64,000 nucleotides of DNA from Toxoplasma gondii ME49 (lineage: Eukaryota > Apicomplexa > Conoidasida > Eucoccidiorida > Sarcocystidae): NCBI RefSeq assembly GCF_000006565.2, contig NC_031474.1:3321662-3385661 (forward strand), read 5' to 3'. A program made the position numbers and the translations under genes. The notes below the pieces were generated by a model. That model saw nothing but the letters and a program-made list of their open reading frames with translations. It searched no databases and was not told the origin of the DNA. Shown here one piece after another: positions 10,247 to 21,134 of this stretch; position 1 is the first letter of the stretch; every line of letters starts with the position of its first letter.

Positions 10247-12945
10247 CTAGCCACACTTTCCCCTTTCCGCAACACTTGCCTTCGATGTGTTGCGTCCTTC
10301 TTCTGCCAAAGATCGGTTTCGTTTTCCTCGGGCGCTTCCAGTGGCCCTTCTACCATCTACGGCTGCGCGGCCTTCCAACATTGTTTGTTCCTTGCCTCGC
10401 TGTCGATTTCCTCGCGCTCGTTCGCCGCCATTCTCTGCATGCATGCTCTCGCTTGACGTGCGACTTCTGCCACCAAGGGACGTTTTCTGGCCTGCAGGAA
10501 AGCCGCGTTCGTTTCCTCCTCTGTCTGCCTGGACGCGATGTTCTTGCGTCCGTTCACCTCGGCTTCGCTTCTCTCGCACAACTGTGCCGGCAACGACTCG
10601 GTCGCCAGCCGCTGGTCCCCTCTGCTTCCCGTCTTCTTCAGTTGCCTCCGAAGAAGAGTCTTCCTCTTCGTCCTCCGAGCTGCTTTCACTCTGTTTGCTC
10701 TTGAGCAGTCTCCGCGCTTGTTCGCGTCCGAACACTCTCTCTGGACTCCAGTCGTCGTCTCCCTCACTCGATTCCCACATTCCTACGTAAAAAGACGACA
10801 GCCGTGTCTGCTGGCAACTTGTCCGCTTCTTCGTCTGCGTCTGATTCTTCGCTTCCTCCAGCAACGCCTGATATCTGAAGGAAGCAAAGAACACGCTCGA
10901 ACGAACACGAGCTCGCTCCGGCTGCATGTGGCCGCCTCCCGAAACCATGCCAACACAGCAAAACTTTGATTTGATAAACAAGACCTTCAAGATCTAATTT
11001 AGGAGACAAACTTGCAAAGATGGTGTCTAGAGAGATCTAGATAGATGTAGATATGTAGACAGATTAAGCGGCGAACAGAGGTCAGCATACACTGATGTGG
11101 ATGCAAATAAACAGACTTATATACTCCCAAAAAAACGCAACTTAGGCCTTCGCCAGAGCAGCCACAACGCTTCAGCAACCGAGCAGAGCTGAGTTGAAAA
11201 AATCGTGACGATGAGAGATGGAAAAAAAATCTATACACACAAAACAGGGAAGGACTCAACAACTCTTATACGACCACATGATCAAGGCATGCAAAAACTC
11301 GCTCGGACAACATACAAAAACTACCGCGGCTTCCTAGAGCGGTGAATTAAACGTGTCCATCAAGATCGGAGACTTGTACAAGTGTACAGAAACTTCTGCA
11401 CGCAACATAGATAGATGCCATAAATACATTTATAGGTAGACACAGATCTATAGGTAGTCAAATTGATGAAGAGAGATCAGCATGCGTAGACCTGAATGCA
11501 AATAGACACATTTGCAGATAGATAACATAGAAATGTATACAGATACAGGATGAGGTTATGAAGCGACTCAGAGAAATACAGGTATGCATGCATGCATCTC
11601 AGTACACTTTCAGGTGTCTGTGGGTGCCAATCAAGAACGAATCAGTACTTTATAAATAATCAGCGTTTAACGTTAGAGCACGCGTTACCCTGACAGCTTC
11701 CGCACAGAGTTTCGGTAGCAGTTGCTGCTGCGCGTTCTCTGATATGTAGGGAGAGTAGCAGACCATGAAGATGAGTATAGAATGCAGTTGTTTCCTGTGG
11801 TTCTATGTGCTAGACTCGAACACTAATAGACTTCGAGTCTTTCATTTCCTTTCTTCGAGAGAGAAATAATATTCGCGTCTCGGCAGGGACAGCGATACCG
11901 TGGCTCTCTCCTCCAAAGCTCTCTGTTTTTCGTGGCACCCTCAGTCTAACCTGGAGGCTCGGAAAATCCGAGAGGGCTGCTGTCTCCTGGGCAAGGTCGC
12001 CTCCCAGTCAGCATCTGTGTCATCTTCTTCGTCTTCTTCATTGTCTTCGTCTTGGTCCACTCTGTTTTTTGTCAAGCGCCTGCTACGGGCGCCTTTCTTC
12101 CCGACAGTCGCCCTCCCTTTTGTGTCCTTCTTTCCTTCCGCTTCTTCGCCCTCTTTTCCTAGTTGAGAAAGGTGCGCGATGCTGGCCTTCTCCCGTCGGC
12201 GACTTTCGATTTGCCTTCGAGACTCACGATCTAGGGAGGCCTCCTGGCTGTTGCTTTCCCCTTTCCTGCGAAGAGGTCTCAGGGCATGATTACCCTCGTC
12301 CCTGCAGTTTGACAACGCGCTCCTCTTCTCGTCACTTCTGCCGCGAAACGGAGAATTCGAGTGTTGGAAGAGATGTTTCGTCTCCTGCTCCTCCTCCGCG
12401 TCTGTGTCTGTGTGGCTTGTTCGATGCCTCACCTCGGGACTCCGAGTGTCCCTCTCACGCATCCTGTACTCTGTCTTCAGAATGGCTCTTCGCGGTTTTT
12501 CTACCTGCAGTTGGGCCACCTCGGTAGTCGCTCCCTTCTTCTTGTCCCGGCGCTTCTTGCGTCCTTCTGGGAAGGCGCGAAGGACCTCCTGACATCGACC
12601 TGGTTTTGTGCACAAGCCGGAGCGCTCTTCGTCGAGCTCGGACGGCGCCTCTTCCTTGGTGTTTCTCCGTTTTTCTTCCCCCTCGACCCCATAGAACGAA
12701 GAACACCGAGCCACCAGCAGGTCGGCTTCCATTTCACAGAGAGACGTGCTTTCGAAACTGCAAGAGCGACTCTGAAACGCCCCACTGCTGGTCCCCGGCG
12801 CCAGCGAGCTGCTGGCTGTGGATTCACCGCAATCCACGCACGCGGAAAGTGGCGTTTCTGTCTCGCGGCAACTCGTAGTAGACAAATAACTTGAAGTGCC
12901 TCTCAGCCTCCTGGCCGACGTGCTGCAGAGTGATGAGGCATCCAT
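10247..12945 (-). CDS. Highly charged low-complexity protein, probably nuclear
   Basis: Two minus-strand exons, 12945-11951 and 10874-10247, join in phase (Ser-Arg across the junction) to give 540 residues. The donor is GTTAGA, weaker than average; the acceptor CTTCCTTCAG is strong. The start at 12945 has a good context (AGAGAAATGGAT). The N-terminal third is Ser/Thr-rich, and the middle is Lys/Arg/Glu-rich with many RR and KK clusters that could act as nuclear localisation signals. Exon 1 ends in a strongly acidic patch (EDNEEDEEDDTDADW). Exon 2 has a second acidic/Ser block (SESSSEDEEEDSSSE) after a less biased segment, FYVGMWESSEGDDDWSPERV. I recognise no domain. Alternating basic and acidic disordered blocks are common in nucleolar and chromatin proteins, so nuclear location is inferred. 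Plus-strand frames over the same stretch are shadows. Confidence 0.6.
10989..11950 (-). other. Intron of the charged-protein gene and flank
   Basis: The intron spans 10875-11950. It is AT-richer than the exons, with repeated GATAGATGTAGATA-like words between about 11030 and 11540 and a GCATGC cluster near 11585. No open frame here has support. Confidence 0.5.
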
Positions 12946-15900
12946 TTCTCTTAGGTGGATGAACGCTGTTCTCTTCTGATGTAGGTGCATGCATGAAGTG
13001 ACAAAAGACACACAGAGGTGGCGCACACGCGGGCTCAGTGCCTTTTCCCGCGTCGATTTACCCCAGGATGATGGTCCTGGTTGCAGAAAGACGGTTAAGA
13101 GTCACAGAACCAAAAGTAGGTTCATACGCGGTCGCTTCCTCGTGCTGTGGTACGAGCACGCTGGTCCGCTCGTTGTCTCCTAACGAAACAATATGTCCAT
13201 TCACAGTCACTTTAGGTACGGGTGACATTTATACAAATATGTGTGCACACTGCATATCGTACGTACGAGTACTTCTGTGAATAAACGGGGTGAATGAAGC
13301 AGGAGTAAACATCTTGGCGAATCGGGAACCCCTGTTCGGTATCTTCAGACGTTCGTCTTCTTTTTGCGTTGTGAAAAAGTCACGTCAACGGGAAACAAGA
13401 AACAGACGCTGAAACGCTTTCTCGCGTGGCGCTTTATACCCGCACTACACAAGTAGCAACAAGTGGCGTACGTCTGCGAAAACAGCAAGGAAACGTCTTT
13501 TGTCCCGCTTCATCCGAGCCAGCGATCGATCTTACAAGCCGCATGTCAACGCTTTCCTGGCGACCATTACAGCTTTTCAAGAAGGCGAAACCACAAAGAA
13601 AAAGGGATGGAGATATAATGCGGCAAATATGTGGCTAAAATAAAGGCGAAGGGAACGAACAGGGAAAAGTGATTTTTGCCGCGACACAAACCTTGGCACC
13701 AGACCACAGCTCGAGTCATGTGCAGACAACGGTGTGCTGCCACTCTCTTTTGCCAACCCGAGTTACCGTTTATTCGTTTGTCTTCTTTGCCACGCGGCCT
13801 CCGTGTTTAGTCCGCAGACTCGCTGCCACATGCGCACTGGTTAGTCACTTCTTCTCCGATAGGGGGAACAACTGATCAGCACTGTCCTCGTTGCCGGACT
13901 CCCACGACAAGTTAGAGGTCTTGTCGCAGCTTGTGTTCCGTTGTTTTCAAAACGCGACAACGAGACTCGTTCTTTCCGGAACCCCTTTTCCTAAGTTGCC
14001 GACCACAAGAATTCGTGCCGTCTTACGAAATCGCCATCAGCGCTCGCCTTTACAGATAGGTTTGTGCAAGGCAGATTTCCTACGCTGACAGAACTCAGCC
14101 TGAAAAAGAAAAAAGCGGGTCGTTGTTAGAGGGTGACAGCTGAGGTCGCCGGACAACCGAGAAGTCCGGAGCTTTCCGGTTTCGCGCCGGCTCTGGACGC
14201 AGTACTGAAAGAAAGGCACAGGAACAGCGAAGAACTCGGATTTCGAGGAACGCGGGAATCCATGTATAATATATTCACCCCATGTCCCAAGGAAGTGAAA
14301 GGACGCAAAACGACCGGGTTGAGCTACACGGAAACTGCAGCATAGTACCATGCACCACACCTCTGGCACTGTTCTGTGGCCAGCGCTGTGAAACGACAGA
14401 TGTTCCTTGTCACTTCACAACCTCAGATGCGTCCACCATATAGTGTTTTTCTGCAAACCGAGGAACGGAGTGGGTTATTCTGGCGTCCGCCTTTTCTGCG
14501 GGTTGAGGTTTAACTTTTGTGAGGTAGCGATTGCATCGAACACATCGCCGCACAGGCCGTATCCTCAATCGTTTTCTTCGGCGAGGAAAGGCTTGACGAC
14601 GATTGGCAAGTCCAGCAGCGAAGCAAGACAAAGAAACTGGCGAAAACAGGACAGCGGATCGAACATGACATGCACCTGCGTTGTCAATGGACGTGTCCGC
14701 AAGTATCGTATATTTGTGAGCGGCAGCAGCCCATGAGTGAAGGAAGAGGCTACTCTAGGCTATGCGGTGTTGGAAAATAAACTCTAGAATCCAAATCTAT
14801 AGCTACGGTAACGAGCACCACAGCGATTCGTTGGATCCTACGCTCGTGTCGAATGTATTTCGACTGTGACGAACCCGGATAAAGTGCAATAATTAGTAAG
14901 GGAATCTACTGCAGGGCTTTCCTCAAAGCACGCCAAGGCCTCGTTGCCACCTGATATTTATTGTACAGCCACTCAGACAGTTGTGGAGGGCATTTCACAC
15001 ACTGAAGCAAATGCGTCGTAGTCTCAGCAGTGGTGCGCAACAAGTACAACTCGATCCTTATACTCGGCTAGAGTGAGAGTGGCGTCTCTCATGGATGTGC
15101 CTTCGACACTGTCGCGTTTTTCCTTTTTCCCAGTGACATCTAAAGAATAAAAAACGGATGTTCGACGCGTTTTCCTACAAAATTGCCACGCATGTTTCCT
15201 CTTTTCGTCTCCTGCGGTGTAAACTGTGGCGACTAGCCAGGCATTTGTGACCCCTCGGCGAATGAAGAAGAATAACATGTCTTGAAATTATGGCGGGGCA
15301 GGAGAACAGTCGGGCTATCCGCGTTGAGGCTTGAACGCTTAGTGTGACTTGACATTGAAAAACAAAGAATAGTCACAGCTCCCCTGAAAACAGCGAAGAA
15401 ATATAGCTGGATGCCCAGCATTCCGAGCAAAAGGGTTTAGATGCTCATCACAGGACCAACAGAGCGAAGCGCTGCAAGCCAGACATGCCCGCCACGAGGT
15501 CATTCAAGCCATGGCGACCGTTTTTCCGAAGCTTCATCTCCTGTTCCGTTTTTCTGCATCCGTGTCCGCTCAAAACCATTCAATTGAGTGCCTGCTTGTC
15601 CACCGTCTTCCACGGAAGGACGTTTCCGACAGTTTCTCCTTTCCTAACTTCGTTCGTTGTCCTGTAGTGTCCCCCTAAAGCTGTACAGCTGCCGCCGTTT
15701 CAGGGCGAGCGACTCACATTCCGTTTGCTTTCCGCCTTCGCATTTCCATCATTACTCGAGGTCAGCAGCTAGTGACCCATGAAGCGTAGTCTGAGAATCC
15801 GTAGTGCTGCAGTGTGTCCATAAGCTAACTCTGTCAAAGTCGCATTGGAAGTTGCCGTCCCGTGTCGAACTCGGTGTCACTTCGTGGTAACGTGCTATGG

Positions 15901-16573
15901 CAAATAAACCGCAACTGTGCAACCCGTCTCGCACTGAGAGACTCGCAACAGTCCCTCTGGATTTCCCTCTCCATAGACGGGAGTAGAAGGGCGAATTTTG
16001 AAGGAGACACCAACACAACCGCTACACCCGCTAGGCATGGCGACGATACTGGGTTTTCCAGTTATGGATACAGCCAGGCACTCTGTCGAAGAACACTCCT
16101 ACAGCCCAGAAACTCGGTCATGTGAGGGTAGAAGTCGAGCTGAATGAACGATTTGAGCCGGATGCTGACGCCTCCCAGTAAAGTGCGCCAGGTACAAGGG
16201 ACTAACCTTGCCTGTAGAGACCTGGTGGATGAGATACGTTTCAAGCGTTAGCGTCGCTCCTCCGTGCATCCAGGAAAACTCTTTATTCATTTTCTGGAAG
16301 ATCCATTGGTCTCCATGTCTACGTGTTTCTGGCCCCGTCCGGAGGGAGACAACCGAGCTGGACGGACTTTCCTGTATATGTCGCCATTTGCCCTCTACAA
16401 AGTTTCTAGACCCACGGTGGAAATAGGTGTACATTCAGACAGGGTTTTTCCCGACGCCGACTATCGTGGGCAAATCGGGGGACAAGAAAAGACAACGTGT
16501 CCTTTATACTACCAAGAGAGCACCTTTCTTCTGCGGCCTGTCGACAGGAACAGGGGAGGGAGAACCTTCAAAC
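12946..16573. other. Divergent intergenic region, no gene seen
   Basis: It separates a minus-strand start at 12945 from a plus-strand start at 16574 and so should hold both promoters. A TGCATGC word (12986-12992) lies about 41 bases upstream of the minus-strand start. Short frames occur, for example 16099-16434 (-), but none has domain or splice evidence. Confidence 0.45.
12986..12992 (-). promoter_or_regulatory. TGCATGC promoter word
   Basis: TGCATGC, a palindromic word enriched in Toxoplasma promoters, lies about 41 bases before the start codon at 12945 (-). Similar words recur across the window, so function is unproven. Confidence 0.25.
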
Positions 16574-18238
16574 ATGGCAGTGGCTGATGCCGTCGCTCAA
16601 GAACATGGACAATGCCTCCGTTGTCCGGTGTCGACGAGAGTGGGCAGTGTGAGGGATTCGGAAAAGCTACGGATTCAAACCTTGCAGGTCTTTCTTCTTC
16701 ACTGCATTCTTCTTTGTTGGCTAAATATCCTAGTATGTCCGACGGAAGCCAGCGTTGGGTTTCGGTTCAAAGGATGGGTGAGTCCCAGAGCCCCGTGTGC
16801 TGCGGTCATAAAGTGGCCGTCTGTCGCTTTGGCGAAACCAAACGCGGTCTAGCTGTACCGTTCAGGATGTGAAGTTGGAATCCATCTGTATACAGGCACA
16901 ACTTTGTCTCTTAAAGGTGACACGTGGTCAAGAACCTTAAGGGTGATGTAGACACAAAGTTGTAGTCCATAGGTTTCTTTGAATAGAGCTGCGACTCCCC
17001 AGTAGCAACCAACCGAACGCTGAGGGGAGGGCACATTACGATTTCCTGACTGACGCACCTTTGACGTTACTCCCCCCGACAGGTCACTTGCGATAGGCAG
17101 TGATGAAATGCTGAATTGCTAGTGGGCATCGACTAGAGTCCTCTAGTGCATCTACAAGTTTTCTCTGGGAAGTGTGTACTAGAAGAAGGACTTCAGGATC
17201 ATACCTTGAATATCTGTGCATACTCAATATTCGAGGCACTATATTGTGTTTATTCTATTTGAGTCATTCAGTTCTGTCTCACGGATTAGTTGCCCACAAG
17301 TGTTGACTTTGTTCTGAGCGGCGTTAAGGAGCATACTTTGCCCGTGGAAGCTCGGCTAGGAGACAGTGCATTTGTGCGTTGTTGTATCAACGAAGCAGGC
17401 AGTCCGTGATTAGTTCACTTAGCCGAAACGATCCTTTTATGTGGGAGCAACTTTCTTGAATATAAGGATAATATATGTGCTACAATAACACAGTACGTAC
17501 GCAGTCGAAACAGGGTGGTTGGGGGTGAATCTGTGGCTGAACAAAGCTCTTTACGGGACACGGGAGGATAATCCGTTAGCAGCGTGTTTCACCTGACGGA
17601 CGGTCGTGTCTGTTTGATTTCAGGACCGGCGATTTGCCAAGTGCAATTTGGTTCGGATTGACGGGGGCAAAGTGGACGATGTCCCAGAGTTCGAGGCTTT
17701 GGTGATGGTCAATAGTGCCAACGAAGTCGTCAGCTTCGAGCCAGCTAAGGCAGTTCCCATGTGCGATCTTAGCAACAGCAACCTGGCTTTTGTTCCTTGC
17801 GGTGACACCGCGGTCCGCCAGGACCACACCCGTTTTGTGTTCCCGCTGCCGGACGCAGGGAAGGTCCCGCTGCAGAAAGGCGAGGACGAACAGAAAGAAG
17901 AGGGTGAATGGAGGATAGCGAAAATCGCCCGCACCGCAGGCAGCATGGCTTGGAAAGCAGCTTCATCCACCGTGGCAGCAGGAGGCGCCGTGGTAAACTA
18001 CATGATGGGACGATCTGCGCCTCCTGCAGAGTCTTTGCAGCAGAAACTCATCACATACCACCAAAAGGGCATTTCGTACAGCCTAGAATGCATGGATCCT
18101 GTTTCTGAGACAACCATGAGGAGCACGTTGAATCCGCCCCTGGCTTCAATCATTGGACAGGGATTCGCTGCTGTGCTGGAACTCGAAAACAGCGACGTCA
18201 ACATGCACTCTGGAGGGCCGTATCCGGAGAGGGTTTAA
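16574..18238 (+). CDS. Orphan secreted protein with internal signal sequence
   Basis: Two exons, 16574-16777 and 17624-18238, join at phase 0 through a consensus donor (GGATGG|GTGAGT) and a strong acceptor (TTTGATTTCAG), giving 272 residues. The start context is good (CAAACATGGCA). Residues about 37-54 are a clear hydrophobic core (LQVFLLHCILLCWLNILV) followed by small residues (CPTEAS), a plausible signal cleavage site. The N-terminal extension before it is typical of coccidian secretory proteins. The mature part has a beta-rich first half (DDVPEFEALVMVNSANEVV) and a mid segment of small residues, AASSTVAAGGAVVNYMMG, which could be a weak membrane helix. I recognise no family. A dense-granule, rhoptry or surface destination is possible, but the sequence does not show which. 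Confidence 0.6.
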
Positions 18239-21134
18239 AAAAACGAGGGTGTTCTGACCTCAACTTCCTTACCAGTGGCAGATCCGCTGGTCTTCTGACA
18301 TGTTGAAAGTTTCTACTCAGTAGAGTCCACCAGCGCTCAAGGCCTCGTGGTGAAAGGTATCTCGTGTCTACACTATTGGCCAGTCTACGTGTGTACGTCC
18401 GTGCGTCTGACTTTGAACCGAGCGGTAACTTTCCCTTTTCTTTTTTCTCTAACTTTTTCAAACATGATTGGACCTAACGGCGTTCAACTGTCAAAAATCA
18501 CAACCGAACGGACATGTTCCTCTCAACCTCCCTTCTGTGTTGAGCCCCGGGTTGAGAATATGCTGTAACCGTCCTCCCTGTTCTACAAGGTCCCGCTTTT
18601 TCACGCGTAGAAATGCGAGTGGGGGGGCGACTGTGGATTCGCAGGTTCTTGAAAACTATGCAAACATTTGTCACCACGCACCCTTAGTCGGCAAGATTTC
18701 ATATACAATGCTACAGGGAGTCATCGCCTCACACTCGATGGTCGAGCCGTCAAATATGCATCCAACGTGCAATACGGAATTACATTTTGTGTCTACAGAT
18801 ACAGAACAGCAACAGAAAATGGGGCATCCATTTGCGCTGAAAACGGGATGCATATAAAGTGCGTAGTTGTGTAAAATGTGCTCAGGCTGCTTGCGCAGTC
18901 CGCCGAGACACCCTTTTGCATCGGCGTCTCGTCGCTTCCTTCTGCTCGGTCGTCTGTTCTACGCCTTCCTCGAGGAAGAGCTTCTGCGAGTGTCTGCTTC
19001 GTTTGCTGCTTATATCTGAAATTGTTCCCACGTTTGTACTTCGACGTTTTTCTAATCTTGAAGTGTTCCGCGAAGACCCCCGAAAGAGTGGTAGGAGCAC
19101 AAGTGTGTGTCAGTAAGCATCCCGTGCCCTTTTGTCCCCTAGAACACACTGCCTACCTAAAATGGCGTCAATTTTCATGTAGTGCATTGGCCATCCCATT
19201 CCAGAAGCGCTGAAGTTTCCATCTTTACCAGCTGCAGCTTCCACCGCTGTGTTAGCGAGACGGGACAACAGAGTGTCTGGTTGTTGACGCTGAACCATGG
19301 GAAGACTTTTTGAAAAGCTGGGGGACAAAAGTCCGAATCTATATCACATCAGCTGCATTTTTTCACTCAGAGCCTAGATTCATTGCATTACCATGCCTCT
19401 TCTTGTTCCGTTTTGGAAGAAGCTTCAGCTGTGTTTTTTGTCTGCGTTCTGCGTTCTCTTGGCTTGCCGTGTTCAACCCCCAAGCGCTGCTTTGTGTCAA
19501 CCGTTGTCGGCACCTGTTTTCCTTCTCCTGCGACGTTCGACTTCTCTGTTCTCCCAGGGGAAACTCCATCTTTCTCCGGAATCCTATATACAATTCGAAA
19601 CTGAGCTTTTTGCCCAACTTCGAGGACGAAATCCAGTGACTATGTCGCCTTTTCGACTCTCTGCTGTGCCACAGCGGGGCTGAGAAACTAGGCAGCCTAC
19701 GAAAAGATTGCCGCCCAGTTTTTCTTCCCGTGCTGCGTTCCCTACCCTCTCGAAGGTGATTTTGTCGTGTTTGACCGTTCAGAATTCGAGAAAGCTCGTG
19801 CATAATGTCACTGTCTTTATGGACGCGTATCTTCCGTCAGCTGCAGGTACCCCTTTGTATGGCTGTGTATGCTGATTCCGCGCACCTCTGCATGCACTGC
19901 GATAGAAAAGAAAAACCGTCAACGCGGAAGACAGTGACCCCTCCGCCACTTTGGGCTTTGTCTTTCGCGAAGAACCACTGGAAGAACTGTTGTCCCATTC
20001 TTTCTGCCTCCAGTTAACCTTCGTGCTCACATAGCGAAGAAGACAACTCGGTCGGGCCGTCTGCAGGCATAAAGTGTTCTGACTTTTTCGATCCAGTCAC
20101 CGCCATTGAGGCCCAGGAACGCACATAGAGAAATTTATTTTTGTTAGGCGAGTGTTCGTGTGCGAAAATTGAAGGTGAAAATCCGTGCGTCGTATGCGTG
20201 GCCGGGTTTGGCCGACGTACGGAGCGAAAGGACGCAGATAATTTTGAACAGGGAAATTCAATACCCAAGTCGGTGGTTCTCATGAATTCCTCGTCATCTC
20301 TGGAGCCGCCCTCCAAAACTACCAGTGAGAAACTCGTCGGCCGCTCTCGTCTGTCTTTTAAGAATTTAACTGCCTGCCCGCTGAAACGAAGTACGGCTTC
20401 CGAGAGAGTCGCTGAGCGACTCCATCGGTTTTTTCTTTCCACCTGTCGCAAGCTGTGGGTTAGCGCACCTTTTTCGCGGCGATATCTTCTCCGTTTTTCG
20501 AAAGAGCTCGTTGGTGCAACGCACAGCTGTGTCCTAACCCACAGTTCACCGTCGAGGAAGCCTCCGTAATAGAAGCCGACTTCATTGTGCCTGTCTGGCC
20601 CTCCAGTGTACATACACCGGAGAGGGGCGGGCTGCCGCAAGCACTCGTCGGTCTTGTTGTTCCGTTCGAGGAAATGGTGTGCTCTGGCCCGCATTCAGAA
20701 GAGCAGGCGTGTTTTGCCTTTGCTTTTCAGTTTGCGAACCTAGAGGCTGCCAGCAGCACATTTTAATTTCTCCTTCTTTGTTTTTGGTTTCTCCCTGTCC
20801 GCTGCTGTTTGCCATTCTGTCTGGGCGTGGAGGATTAGATGCGGCACCCGAGGTCTGCAGCCAGTTCTCGCCAGCCTGCCGTACTTCTGTGCAGACGGCC
20901 TTTGGAAGAAGCAACGGAGAGACTCTGGGAGAAAACTCAGTGCAGGTTGAGAACGCTGCACTCTCGACGCGGCTGACGGAGTGTACGTACACCGCGTCGG
21001 TGGGCAGCGAAGGCCGGTCGTGCATTAACACACCTACCTATATTCACGGTTGCTCGCTTCCTTTTTTCCTTCCTGGCAGAGATCCCTTTCTGTCCCCTAC
21101 ATCTTCTCCTTTCTCCCTTTTTTCTGGATCCAAA
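18239..21134. other. Intergenic region with one doubtful minus-strand frame
   Basis: Mostly unremarkable. The last 450 bases before 21135 stay open in the frame of the following gene but read as a pyrimidine-rich leader. A 226-codon minus-strand frame (20014-20694) is listed separately. Confidence 0.4.
20014..20694 (-). CDS. Doubtful hypothetical protein
   Basis: A 226-codon open frame on the minus strand, with a possible start at 20613 and a protein-like first part (EVGFYYGGFLDGELWVRTQL). The rest is basic and Ser-rich with no domain. It would be divergent from the CRAL-TRIO gene and share its promoter region. A plus-strand frame of 142 codons overlaps it. Frames of this length are rare but not impossible by chance here, so the call is weak. 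Confidence 0.22.
   Translation of the reverse strand: MRARAHHFLERNNKTDECLRQPAPLRCMYTGGPDRHNEVGFYYGGFLDGELWVRTQLCVAPTSSFEKRRRYRREKGALTHSLRQVERKNRWSRSATLSEAVLRFSGQAVKFLKDRRERPTSFSLVVLEGGSRDDEEFMRTTDLGIEFPCSKLSASFRSVRRPNPATHTTHGFSPSIFAHEHSPNKNKFLYVRSWASMAVTGSKKSEHFMPADGPTELSSSLCEHEG

Noticed and set aside
10276..10790. Plus-strand frames of 142-167 codons
   Set aside because: Antisense to exon 2 of the charged minus-strand protein; Leu/Ser/Phe-rich shadow of the Glu/Lys-rich frame.
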